Shown in pieces: positions 1-8,223 of a DNA stretch of 64,000 bases. The notes beneath the pieces were generated by a model. The model saw only the letters and a list, made by a program, of their open reading frames with translations. It searched no databases and was not told the DNA's origin. Made by a program: the position numbers and the translations under genes. Origin of the DNA: IOR16 sp963521065 (GTDB taxonomy: Bacteria; Bacillota; Clostridia; Peptostreptococcales; Anaerovoracaceae); contig CAUQTI010000008.1 of assembly GCA_963521065.1 (NCBI GenBank), positions 62,001-126,000 on the forward strand, given 5' to 3'. How positions within the stretch are numbered: the first letter of the stretch is position 1; every line of letters begins with the position of its first letter.

Positions 1-163
1 ACGCCGGTGCCTTACTCTCTTCTGTTTTTATTTCTTCATTTTCTAATTCTGCTGGCTTGTCTTCTACATTTGGTGCAATTGCTTTTTTTTCCAAATCCAT
101 TGCAAAAACAGTCAATCCACACAGCAGTACTGCAATCATACCAATCATTACCGATCTTTTCAA
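1..163 (-). CDS. Secreted protein, N-terminal fragment (3' end outside window)
   Basis: Only the first 54 codons are visible; the gene runs off the left edge. A TTG start at 163-161 is chosen because a strong AAGGGGAG ribosome site lies 7 nt upstream. The translation begins LKRSVMIGMIAVLLCGLTVFA, a short basic segment and a hydrophobic core ending in a signal-peptidase-like site, followed by an acidic, Lys/Glu/Pro-rich linker. This predicts an exported or membrane-anchored protein. An in-frame ATG at 148 would cut into the signal peptide. The function cannot be told from the fragment. Confidence 0.6.
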   Translation of the reverse strand, partial: MKRSVMIGMIAVLLCGLTVFAMDLEKKAIAPNVEDKPAELENEEIKTEESKAPA

Positions 164-345
164 GACGATTCTCCCCTTTATTCCATTTCTATTTTATAGA
201 CGCATCATCACGCAAAAAAGTTCTCAAGTTTCATTCTCATTTTATCACATTTTTTTCCGGAATCAAAAGGTGCTTTTTTACAATTTTTTAATCTATCCCA
301 GCTACACTTATTAAAATCGCATAATAGAAATCAATCCTTCTATAG

Positions 346-386
346 CACAAAAAACCGGCAGATGGCAAACGCCATCTCCCGGTAAA
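346..386 (-). terminator. Intrinsic terminator after nifJ
   Basis: On the minus strand a GC-rich hairpin (ACCGGGAGATGGC / GCCATCTGCCGGT) is followed directly by a run of T. It sits 26 nt past the nifJ stop codon. Confidence 0.85.
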
Positions 387-411
387 AATACGATATAAGG
401 TAATATTTTTA

Positions 412-3400
412 TTAACCTTCTGCTAATTTTTTATACGTTTCCAGTCTTTCTCTAGAATTCTGTTCTGCAAGGTCAAACAGCTCTTCTGCAATATCAGGGA
501 ATTCCTTTGCTAAAGAATTATACCGCACCTGATCCATGATAAAGTTACGGAAGCTTTCCTTTGGTTCTTTTGAATCCAAAACAAACGGATTTTTTCCATC
601 TTCCTTTAGGGTCGGGTTGAAGCGATAAAGCTGCCAGTAACCGCAGTTTACAGCATCCTTGGTATTCTCCTGTGTCTTACCCATGCCCTTTTTCATACCG
701 TGGTTGATACAAGGTGCATAGCAGATAATCAGGGATGGACCCGGATAGCTCTCTGCTTCTTTTACGGCCTTCATGAACTGGTTCTTATCGGCACCCATAC
801 CTACTTGGGCAACATATACATAACCATAGCTCATCGCCATCATGCCAAGGTCCTTCTTCTTAATTTTCTTGCCGGAAGCAGCAAACTTAGCAATTGCTCC
901 TGTAGGAGTTGCTTTGGAAGACTGCCCGCCTGTATTGGAGTATACTTCGGTATCAAATACCAAAATATTAATGTCTTCACCCGAAGCAAGAACATGGTCT
1001 ACACCGCCGTAACCGATATCATAAGACCATCCGTCACCGCCGAGACACCATACGGATTTCTTAACCAAGAAATCTTTCTTCGCAACGATTTCATCGGCAA
1101 GCTCTTTTGCTTCTCCGGATAAGGTCGCTGCTGCAATCGCGTCCATGACACGATCACTGATTTCTCTGGAGCGTGCGCCGTCATTCATAGTTTCAAGCCA
1201 TTCTTCACAAGCAGCCTTCAAGCCTTCCGGAATTTCTGTTTCAAGAAGCGCCTCCATGCTGACCTTGATTTTTTCTCTCATTTGTTTTACGCCTGTCGCC
1301 ATGCCCAAACCATATTCTGCATTGTCTTCAAACAAAGAGTTTGCCCAAGAAGGTCCTCTTCCATTTTCATCCTTGCAATACGGCATAGACGGCGCAGATG
1401 CACCCCAAATGGAGGAGCAGCCTGTTGCATTTGCAATCATCATGCGATCACCAAACAACTGAGTAACCAGCTTGATGTAAGGTGTTTCACCGCAACCTGC
1501 ACAAGCACCGGAAAATTCAATGTACGGCTTTGCAAACTGACTTCCCTTTACGCTGTCTTTGGCCATCAAAGTATCTCTGATTGGCAGCTTCATTGCATAA
1601 TTCCAGTTTTCTGCCTGTTCTTCCTGTGTTGAAAGGGCTTTCATTACCAAAGCCTTATTCGGTGCCGGACAGATATCTGCACAATTTCCGCAGCCTAGGC
1701 AGTCCATAGGGGAAATCTGAATTTTATATTCAAGACCTTCCAAGCCTTTTCCTTTTGCCGCAACGGTATTGAAGGTTGCCGGAGCACTTTTCTTTTCATC
1801 CTCGGTTACAAGAATTGGACGAATCGTAGCATGCGGACATACGAAAGAACACTGATTGCATTGGATACAATTGTCAGAAATCCACTCAGGAACGTGTACC
1901 GCAACGCCTCTCTTTTCAAAAGCTGCTGTTCCAGATGGGAATGTACCATCTTCAATGCCTTCAAATGCGCTGACCGGAAGATCGTCTCCTTCCTGACGGT
2001 TCATCGGAATCAGAACCTCTGCAATAAATTCCGGCAAATCTGCCTTTGCACTGTCAGCATCCTTTGCCTCTGCCCAGGAAGCAGGAATTTCTACCTTATG
2101 CAGTCCATTTACACCTACATCAACGGCATCCTGATTCATCTTAACGATTTTTTCACCCTTTTTGCCATACGTCTTAACAATGGATTCTTTCAAGTAATCA
2201 ATTGCTTCATTTACCGGAATTACGTCTGCAAGCTTAAAGAATGCGGATTGCATAATCATGTTAATACGATTACCTAAACCGATTTTTTCTGCCATATCCA
2301 CCGCATCAATGGTGTAGAAATTGATGTTATTCTTTGCAAGGTACTGTTTCATGCCTGCAGGAAGGTTTTCTTCAAGTCCCTGCATATCCCAGTTACAGTT
2401 CAATACAAAGTTTCCATTCTTTTTCAAGCCCTTTAATACGTTGTACTGGTGTACATAAGCCTGGTTATGACATGCTACAAAATCTGCTTCATTAATCAGA
2501 TAAGTAGACTGTATTTTATTCTTTCCAAAACGCAAGTGAGAAATGGTTACACCGCCGGATTTCTTAGAGTCATAAGCAAAATAACCCTGTGCATACAAAT
2601 CAGTTTTGTCTCCGATAATCTTAATTGCCTGTTTGTTTGCACCAACTGTACCGTCGGAACCAAGTCCCCAGAACTTACATCTTACTGTACCTGCCGGCTC
2701 TGTCGCAATATCAACGGTAGGAAGTGATGTATTCGTCAAATCATCCACGATACCAATTGTAAACTGGTCTTTTGGCTGCGCTGCCTTTAAGTTATCAAAT
2801 ACCGCTACAATCTGGCCCGGAACGGTATCTTTTGAACCAAGTCCATATCTTCCGCCATAAACCTCCGGTGCATTTTCTTCTCCGTAATACATAGTCTTAA
2901 GGTCCATATAAAGCGGATCACCCATTGCACCCGGTTCTTTTGTTCTGTCAAGTGCTGCGATTCTCTTCACGGTCTTCGGCATGATGGCTTTCAAATATTC
3001 CGGAGCCCAAGGTCTGTACAGACGAATCTTTACCAAACCGATTTTCTCGCCTTTTTCCAAAAGAACATTCATCGTTTCTTCAATCGTCTCACAGACAGAA
3101 CCCATTGCTACGATTACATTTTCTGCATCTGGGGCACCAACATAATCAAACAAATGGTATTCTCTTCCTGTCACCGCAGAGATTTTCTTCATATAATCGT
3201 CTACGATTGCAGGGAGTTCCTGATAAAATTTATTGGCAGCTTCTCTTGCCTGGAAGAAGATATCCGGGTTTTGCGCGGTTCCTCTGATTACAGGATGTTC
3301 AGGGTTTAAGGCGTTGTCTCTAAATCTCTGTACCGCTTCTAAATCGGCCATTTCCTTGAAATCCTTATAGTCAATCAGCTCAATCTTCTGAATTTCATGG

Positions 3401-3930
3401 GAAGTTCGAAAACCGTCAAAGAAATGTAAGAAAGGAACTCTGCCCTTGATTGCAGCAAGGTGAGCAATTCCGCCGAGGTCCATAACTTCCTGTACGGAAC
3501 AGGAGCAAAGTAATGCAAAACCGGTCTGTCTTGTTGACATAACATCGGAATGGTCTCCGAAGATACATAGAGCATGCGCAGCTAACGTTCTCGCTGTTAC
3601 ATGGAATACGCCAGGCAGCAATTCGCCGGCAATCTTATACATATTCGGAATCATCAACAGAAGTCCCTGAGATGCCGTATAAGTCGTCGTCAAAGCACCC
3701 GCAGCCAAAGAGCCGTGCACTGTACCTGCTGCACCTGCTTCAGATTGCATTTCTACAACCTTAACCTCTTGTCCGAAGATATTCTTTTCGCCATGTGCGG
3801 CCATTTCGTCCACAACTTCTGCCATAGGGGACGAAGGTGTAATTGGATAGATTGCTGCTACATCAGTGAAGGCATAAGAGACATATGCCGCAGCAGAGTT
3901 TCCATCCATGGTTTTCATTTTTTTACCCAT
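412..3930 (-). CDS. nifJ: Pyruvate:ferredoxin (flavodoxin) oxidoreductase
   Basis: Single-chain PFOR of 1172 residues, the usual length, oxidising pyruvate with CoA to acetyl-CoA and CO2 and reducing ferredoxin in the cytoplasm. Domains in order: the pyruvate-binding alpha-type domain (YPITPSSPMAE near residue 30), the gamma-type domain (near 430-620), an inserted 2[4Fe-4S] domain (CIQCNQCSFVCP and CLGCGNCADICP, about 690-770), and the TPP domain (ACAGCGETP, then GDGWSYDIGYGG and DTEVYSNTGGQ). The start is ATG 3930, preceded by AAAGGAG with good spacing; the longer open frame to 3978 has no ribosome site. It is monocistronic with its own promoter and terminator. With the hydrogenase 2 kb away it gives a pyruvate-to-H2 route. 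Confidence 0.97.
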   Translation of the reverse strand: MGKKMKTMDGNSAAAYVSYAFTDVAAIYPITPSSPMAEVVDEMAAHGEKNIFGQEVKVVEMQSEAGAAGTVHGSLAAGALTTTYTASQGLLLMIPNMYKIAGELLPGVFHVTARTLAAHALCIFGDHSDVMSTRQTGFALLCSCSVQEVMDLGGIAHLAAIKGRVPFLHFFDGFRTSHEIQKIELIDYKDFKEMADLEAVQRFRDNALNPEHPVIRGTAQNPDIFFQAREAANKFYQELPAIVDDYMKKISAVTGREYHLFDYVGAPDAENVIVAMGSVCETIEETMNVLLEKGEKIGLVKIRLYRPWAPEYLKAIMPKTVKRIAALDRTKEPGAMGDPLYMDLKTMYYGEENAPEVYGGRYGLGSKDTVPGQIVAVFDNLKAAQPKDQFTIGIVDDLTNTSLPTVDIATEPAGTVRCKFWGLGSDGTVGANKQAIKIIGDKTDLYAQGYFAYDSKKSGGVTISHLRFGKNKIQSTYLINEADFVACHNQAYVHQYNVLKGLKKNGNFVLNCNWDMQGLEENLPAGMKQYLAKNNINFYTIDAVDMAEKIGLGNRINMIMQSAFFKLADVIPVNEAIDYLKESIVKTYGKKGEKIVKMNQDAVDVGVNGLHKVEIPASWAEAKDADSAKADLPEFIAEVLIPMNRQEGDDLPVSAFEGIEDGTFPSGTAAFEKRGVAVHVPEWISDNCIQCNQCSFVCPHATIRPILVTEDEKKSAPATFNTVAAKGKGLEGLEYKIQISPMDCLGCGNCADICPAPNKALVMKALSTQEEQAENWNYAMKLPIRDTLMAKDSVKGSQFAKPYIEFSGACAGCGETPYIKLVTQLFGDRMMIANATGCSSIWGASAPSMPYCKDENGRGPSWANSLFEDNAEYGLGMATGVKQMREKIKVSMEALLETEIPEGLKAACEEWLETMNDGARSREISDRVMDAIAAATLSGEAKELADEIVAKKDFLVKKSVWCLGGDGWSYDIGYGGVDHVLASGEDINILVFDTEVYSNTGGQSSKATPTGAIAKFAASGKKIKKKDLGMMAMSYGYVYVAQVGMGADKNQFMKAVKEAESYPGPSLIICYAPCINHGMKKGMGKTQENTKDAVNCGYWQLYRFNPTLKEDGKNPFVLDSKEPKESFRNFIMDQVRYNSLAKEFPDIAEELFDLAEQNSRERLETYKKLAEG

Positions 3931-4019
3931 GATATACTTCTCCTTTGTTATAAATTTTATTGAATATTGTTTTTTCACTAGCTAACCATCATGTGAACGA
4001 ACATATACATACAAGATTT

Positions 4020-4048
4020 ATTATAGTACGAAAAAGTCGAATAATCAA
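4020..4048 (-). promoter_or_regulatory. nifJ promoter
   Basis: TTGATT, 17-nt spacer, TATAAT on the minus strand, about 90 nt before the nifJ start. This is a near-consensus vegetative promoter. Confidence 0.75.
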
Positions 4049-4208
4049 GGCTAGGAATCCAGGCAAAATAAAGTTTTATCAATTCCGTAAATTTTTAAGT
4101 TTTCTGTCTTTTTATTCTAAGGTTTACTTAATTTTTTCTTGTCAAATTCAATTTTATCTATAAAAATTATACTAAATCTATTCTCTTCCCTCCCTAAAAC
4201 CACATAAA

Positions 4209-4246
4209 ATCGCCCTTTTCTGCCTTTGAGAAAATATCGCCCTTTT
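4209..4246. repeat. Direct repeat of an 11-mer between nifJ and the AI-2E-family gene
   Basis: The 11-mer ATCGCCCTTTT occurs at 4209-4219 and again at 4236-4246, 27 bp apart, inside the 541-bp AT-rich divergent region 3931-4471. Apart from this pair and the two outward promoters I see nothing else in that region. The repeat could be an operator, but this is only suggestive. Confidence 0.3.
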
Positions 4247-4414
4247 GTACAAATTCTAAAGTTTTTTTCGGTAAAATTGACTTTTCTCCGTAAATCTCCT
4301 ATCAGCAATGCGCGCAAATTTCCACCGCATTATAAATCTGCTTAAAGCAGCCTTTTAGAAGAAGTAATTCCGCTGTTTTTCTCAATATTTATTTCCTCTA
4401 TTCCACAAAAGTAA

Positions 4415-4443
4415 TTGTTAAAAATTACAATGTTGTTTATAAT
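4415..4443 (+). promoter_or_regulatory. Promoter of the AI-2E-family gene
   Basis: TTGTTA, 17-nt spacer, TATAAT, 28 nt before the ATG. The -35 hexamer lies inside a short inverted repeat, GTAATT-N6-AATTAC (4411-4428), which might be an operator. Confidence 0.7.
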
Positions 4444-4471
4444 ACTATATATAGAAAGGTAGGTTGCACGA

Positions 4472-5653
4472 ATGAGTCGACTCAGAGAAATCCTTAAGGA
4501 CAAAGAATATATAAAAGCAAGTATTTTCATATCCGTCACGGCGGTTAGTCTATATATCATTTACCTGATTATCTCCAATTTTTCATCTATTATTACAAGT
4601 ATCAGCGCAGCAATCGGGAGCCTGGCCGCGGCATTTTCACCGCTGCTCATTGGTCTTTTACTTTGTTATATTTTAAGCCCGCTTGTGGAAACCATTGACC
4701 GCCAGCTGATTTGTAAGCTTTTCGTTCCAAAAACACAGGATCCGATTTTGCTTGAACGCTTTTCAAAACGAACTAGAATTTTCAGTATTCTTTTGACATT
4801 CCTTTTGATTTTGAGCGTACTTTTTCTTGTTTTATATGCGTTCACCGTATTAATTTTGGGACAGGTTGTATTCTACAGTCTGGAAAGTATGGTCAACAAT
4901 CTTGTACTTTATTTTACCGAATATGAAAAAGTAATTTATGATATCCTTCAAAAAATACCGAGCAGCGGTCTTGATACAAACTGGCAGGAAACCATCAACC
5001 ATATTCTAACTTGGTTTTCCCATATCTTTAATGCAAATGCCGCAGTCAGCTTTATTGCGAACCTAGGCAACAGTATTTTAAATTTTGCGCTGGGTGCCGT
5101 TGTTTCTTTTTACCTGTTGAAAGATCGTGACTTCTTCCTGCGCTTATGGAGAAAAACCTTACATCTGCTTCTTCCAATGGAGCAAAGCTCTAAGTTTAGT
5201 GAAACACTGAGAGATATCGACGTTGTTATTTCTCGTTTTTTACGCGGTCAGCTACTTGACGGCCTTATTATTGCAATCCTATCCTCTGTCGGCCTTACGA
5301 TGGTCGGACTTGATTTTGCAGTCTTTATCGGCTGTTTTGCAGGGGTTGCAAATATCATTCCGTATTTTGGTCCTATTTTAGGGATGATTCCCGCTGCAAT
5401 TGTCGGATTGTTAAGCGGCAGCCCAAGTCAGGCTGCATTCGCGATTCTGGTCTTATTTATCATTCAGCAAGTAGATGGTGCCATTATTTCACCAAAGGTA
5501 GTCGGTTCGAGCACAGGACTGCACCCCGTCTTCGTATTGGTTGCAGTAACGGTGGGCGGTTATTACTGGGGCATTTTAGGCATGCTTTTAGCAGTTCCAG
5601 TTACCGCAATTCTCAAACTTTTTTTAATGAAAAAATTACATGAATTAGATTGA
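4472..5653 (+). CDS. AI-2E family transporter (UPF0118/YtvI-like membrane protein)
   Basis: A 393-residue polytopic membrane protein. Hydrophobic segments cluster near residues 20-80, 105-135, 195-215, 250-300, 305-340 and 350-385, matching the roughly eight-helix plan of the family. The signatures GAVVSFYLLKDRD and GVANIIPYFGPILG are typical of the central and C-terminal parts. Members export small molecules; some are linked to AI-2 and some to sodium/proton exchange, so the substrate cannot be assigned here. The ATG follows AAAGGTAGG. The gene stands alone between nifJ and hydCBA and ends in a strong terminator. Confidence 0.88.
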   Translation: MSRLREILKDKEYIKASIFISVTAVSLYIIYLIISNFSSIITSISAAIGSLAAAFSPLLIGLLLCYILSPLVETIDRQLICKLFVPKTQDPILLERFSKRTRIFSILLTFLLILSVLFLVLYAFTVLILGQVVFYSLESMVNNLVLYFTEYEKVIYDILQKIPSSGLDTNWQETINHILTWFSHIFNANAAVSFIANLGNSILNFALGAVVSFYLLKDRDFFLRLWRKTLHLLLPMEQSSKFSETLRDIDVVISRFLRGQLLDGLIIAILSSVGLTMVGLDFAVFIGCFAGVANIIPYFGPILGMIPAAIVGLLSGSPSQAAFAILVLFIIQQVDGAIISPKVVGSSTGLHPVFVLVAVTVGGYYWGILGMLLAVPVTAILKLFLMKKLHELD

Positions 5654-5713
5654 TATAAAAACAATATTCATTCTCGCAATTTCCCATTTTTACAAAAATA
5701 TATCTTGATTTTA

Positions 5714-5753
5714 CCCCATTTATAGAATATAAATGGGGTTTTTCTTCTTTTTT
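5714..5753 (+). terminator. Intrinsic terminator after the AI-2E-family gene
   Basis: A perfect 11-bp stem (CCCCATTTATA / TATAAATGGGG) with a GAA loop is followed by TTTTTCTTCTTTTTT. Confidence 0.92.
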
Positions 5754-5775
5754 CTCTGAATTTTTCATAATTTTC

Positions 5776-5804
5776 TTTACAAGTTATCTTCCCGTATATA
5801 TACT
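5776..5804 (+). promoter_or_regulatory. hydCBA promoter
   Basis: TTTACA, 17-nt spacer, TATACT, about 50 nt upstream of the hydC start. It lies directly after the preceding terminator, so the hydrogenase genes form an independent operon. Confidence 0.75.
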
Positions 5805-5857
5805 GTTGATATTAATTAACTCTTATCTTATTTTGTGAACTAGAAAGGACGAACTCT

Positions 5858-6340
5858 ATGCCAAAAAAAGGTATGTATCCGGAAGTTGACTTGATCCTAA
5901 AAACCCACGAATTAAGACAGTCAGCAATCATTTCCATTTTGCAAGATGTGCAAAAACAATACCGATACCTTCCCCCTGAAGTTTTGACCTATGTAGCTCG
6001 CCAACTGGATTTAAGTGAAGCGAAAGTTTACAGTGTCGCTACTTTCTACGATAATTTTTCTTTAGAGCCAAAAGGGAAATTTTTAATTAAAGTATGTGAC
6101 GGCACTGCCTGTCATGTCCGCAAATCAGTTCCGATTTTAGAAGAGCTGCGAAAAGCACTGGAATTGAGTGAAAAGAAACACACAACAGATGACATGAATT
6201 TTACAGTGGAGACCGTTTCCTGCCTTGGCACCTGCGGACTGGCACCAGTTCTTACCGTGAACGACAAGGTATACCCTGCTATGACCCCGGAAAAAACACG
6301 TTCACTGCTTAAGCAGTTGAGAGAGGAGGTCATCGAATGA
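5858..6340 (+). CDS. hydC: [FeFe]-hydrogenase subunit, NuoE-like [2Fe-2S] protein
   Basis: A 160-residue NuoE/24-kDa type subunit with a thioredoxin-like [2Fe-2S] fold. The cluster cysteines are visible as CDGTAC (near residue 88) and CLGTCG (near 127). An N-terminal helical region (about 1-60) resembles NuoE. It is the small electron-transfer subunit of multimeric NAD-linked [FeFe]-hydrogenases. The stop overlaps the hydB start by 4 nt (ATGA), implying translational coupling. A stand-alone role is unlikely given the neighbours. Confidence 0.93.
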   Translation: MPKKGMYPEVDLILKTHELRQSAIISILQDVQKQYRYLPPEVLTYVARQLDLSEAKVYSVATFYDNFSLEPKGKFLIKVCDGTACHVRKSVPILEELRKALELSEKKHTTDDMNFTVETVSCLGTCGLAPVLTVNDKVYPAMTPEKTRSLLKQLREEVIE

Positions 6341-8220
6341 GAATTCCGTCACTTGCCGCCTTTCAAAAAAGGCAGATGGACTGTGCAAAAGCATTGAAGC
6401 TTGAGCATAAAAAAATATTGATTTGCGGCGGCACCGGCTGCGTCGCGGGTGGTTCTCTTGATATCTATGCAGCATTTCAAGAATTGATTCAAAAGGGACA
6501 TTTTTCGTTTGTTGATGTCCAGCTTGAAAAGGAAGAAGCGCCTCATGTATCAGTAAAAAAAAGCGGATGTCACGGTTTCTGCGAAATGGGGCCGCTTGTA
6601 CGCATCGAACCTTATGGAATCCTATATGTAAAGGTTACGAAAGAAGATGTCCCTGAAATTTTTCAAGAAACCATCCTAAAAGGAAAACCCGTAAAGCGCC
6701 TTCTATACCATTTTAATGGAAAAAATCATACAACGGAAAAGGATATCCCGTTTTATAAAAAGCAACGAAGAGAGGTTTTACAGCACTGTGGTCTTATTGA
6801 TGCTGAATCCATTGAGGAATACATCGGCATTGGTGGCTATACCGCATTTACAAAGGCACTGTTTCAAATGAGCAGCGATGAGGTCATTGAAGAAGTCGTC
6901 CTTTCCAAGCTTCGAGGAAGAGGCGGCGGTGGCTTCCCTACCGGAAAAAAATGGATGCAGGTAGCACATCAAACGGAAACGATTCGGTATATTGTCTGTA
7001 ACGGGGATGAGGGAGATCCAGGCGCGTTTATGGACCGAAGTGTTATGGAAGGTGACCCTCATCGGATGCTTGAAGGAATGCTCATCGCCGCTGTTGCAGT
7101 ACGCGCAACAGAAGGCTTTATCTACGTTCGTGCCGAATATCCTTTGGCGGTTACCCGCCTTCGCAACGCGATTGAACAAGCAAGGGATTGGGGCCTTCTC
7201 GGAGAAAATATTTTAGGCTCCGATTTTAGCTTTGATATTAAAATCAATCAAGGAGCCGGCGCCTTTGTCTGTGGCGAGGGCAGTGCTTTAACCGCCTCGA
7301 TTGAAGGTGACCGCGGCATGCCTCGTGTAAAACCGCCGAGAACCGTTGAACAAGGCTTGTTTAGCAAGCCAACGATATTAAATAATGTAGAGACTTTCGC
7401 AAACCTTCCAAGCATTATTTTAAAGGGAAATGAATGGTTTCGCTCTATGGGCACACCAAACAGCCCCGGTACAAAAGCATTTGCCTTGACGGGTAACGTC
7501 AATAATACGGGATTAATTGAAGTTCCGATGGGCACAAATCTAAGAGAAATCATCTATGAAATCGGCGGCGGCATCAAAAACGGAAAAGAGTTTAAAGCCG
7601 TTCAAATTGGGGGTCCTTCCGGCGGATGCCTATGTCTTGACAAGGAGCATCTTGACCTTCCTCTCGACTTTGACTCCTTGAAATCAGCCGGTGCCATGAT
7701 TGGCTCCGGCGGGCTCGTTGTCATGGACAGCGATACCTGCATGGTTGAGGTTGCACGCTTCTTTATGAGCTTTACGCAGCGAGAATCCTGCGGAAAATGT
7801 GTACCATGCAGAGAAGGCACCCTTCGTATGCTGAATATCCTAGAAAATATCACAAAGGGAAAAGGAACGCTTGAAGACCTGGATCTTTTAGAGGAATTGG
7901 CAGAAACTATTACAGATACTGCACTCTGCGGGCTTGGAAAAACAGCTTCTCTCCCAGTAATCAGCACTTTAAAGTATTTTCGTGATGAATACCTTGCTCA
8001 TATTGTGGATAGAAAATGTCCGACAAAAACCTGCAAGTCGCTCTCTTCTTATGCTATCATCGCTGAAAAATGTAAGGGATGTTCTAAATGTGCACGAACC
8101 TGTCCAGTTACTGCCATTAGCGGTACAATCAAAGAACCTTTCGTCATTGACCAAGCAAAATGTATAAAGTGCGGTGCCTGCAGAGACGCTTGCAGCTTTG
8201 CAGCCATTGAGGAGGTGTAA
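6337..8220 (+). CDS. hydB: [FeFe]-hydrogenase NADH-binding flavoprotein subunit, NuoF-like
   Basis: A 627-residue NuoF-like subunit that carries FMN and binds NAD(H). Order of parts: N-terminal [2Fe-2S] thioredoxin-like domain (CGGTGC and CHGFCEMGP, within 1-115); NADH/FMN domain with GRGGGGFPTGKKW near 193 and the NGDEGDPGAFMDR signature; a [4Fe-4S] site SCGKCVPCREGT near 484; and a C-terminal 2[4Fe-4S] ferredoxin domain (CKGCSKCARTCP, CIKCGACRDAC). This architecture is the HydB/HndC subunit of electron-bifurcating hydrogenases, which couple NADH and reduced ferredoxin to H2. It overlaps hydC by 4 nt and is followed by hydA after 3 nt. Confidence 0.95.
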   Translation: MRIPSLAAFQKRQMDCAKALKLEHKKILICGGTGCVAGGSLDIYAAFQELIQKGHFSFVDVQLEKEEAPHVSVKKSGCHGFCEMGPLVRIEPYGILYVKVTKEDVPEIFQETILKGKPVKRLLYHFNGKNHTTEKDIPFYKKQRREVLQHCGLIDAESIEEYIGIGGYTAFTKALFQMSSDEVIEEVVLSKLRGRGGGGFPTGKKWMQVAHQTETIRYIVCNGDEGDPGAFMDRSVMEGDPHRMLEGMLIAAVAVRATEGFIYVRAEYPLAVTRLRNAIEQARDWGLLGENILGSDFSFDIKINQGAGAFVCGEGSALTASIEGDRGMPRVKPPRTVEQGLFSKPTILNNVETFANLPSIILKGNEWFRSMGTPNSPGTKAFALTGNVNNTGLIEVPMGTNLREIIYEIGGGIKNGKEFKAVQIGGPSGGCLCLDKEHLDLPLDFDSLKSAGAMIGSGGLVVMDSDTCMVEVARFFMSFTQRESCGKCVPCREGTLRMLNILENITKGKGTLEDLDLLEELAETITDTALCGLGKTASLPVISTLKYFRDEYLAHIVDRKCPTKTCKSLSSYAIIAEKCKGCSKCARTCPVTAISGTIKEPFVIDQAKCIKCGACRDACSFAAIEEV

Positions 8221-8223
8221 CAA

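Noticed and set aside
3601..3963. 120-residue plus-strand open frame inside nifJ
   Set aside because: Antisense shadow of the conserved PFOR N-terminus, Cys/His-rich and without a ribosome site.
4117..4317. 66-residue minus-strand open frame between nifJ and the AI-2E-family gene
   Set aside because: TTG start without a well-spaced ribosome site, AT-rich Lys/Phe composition, and it contains the direct repeat; probably chance.
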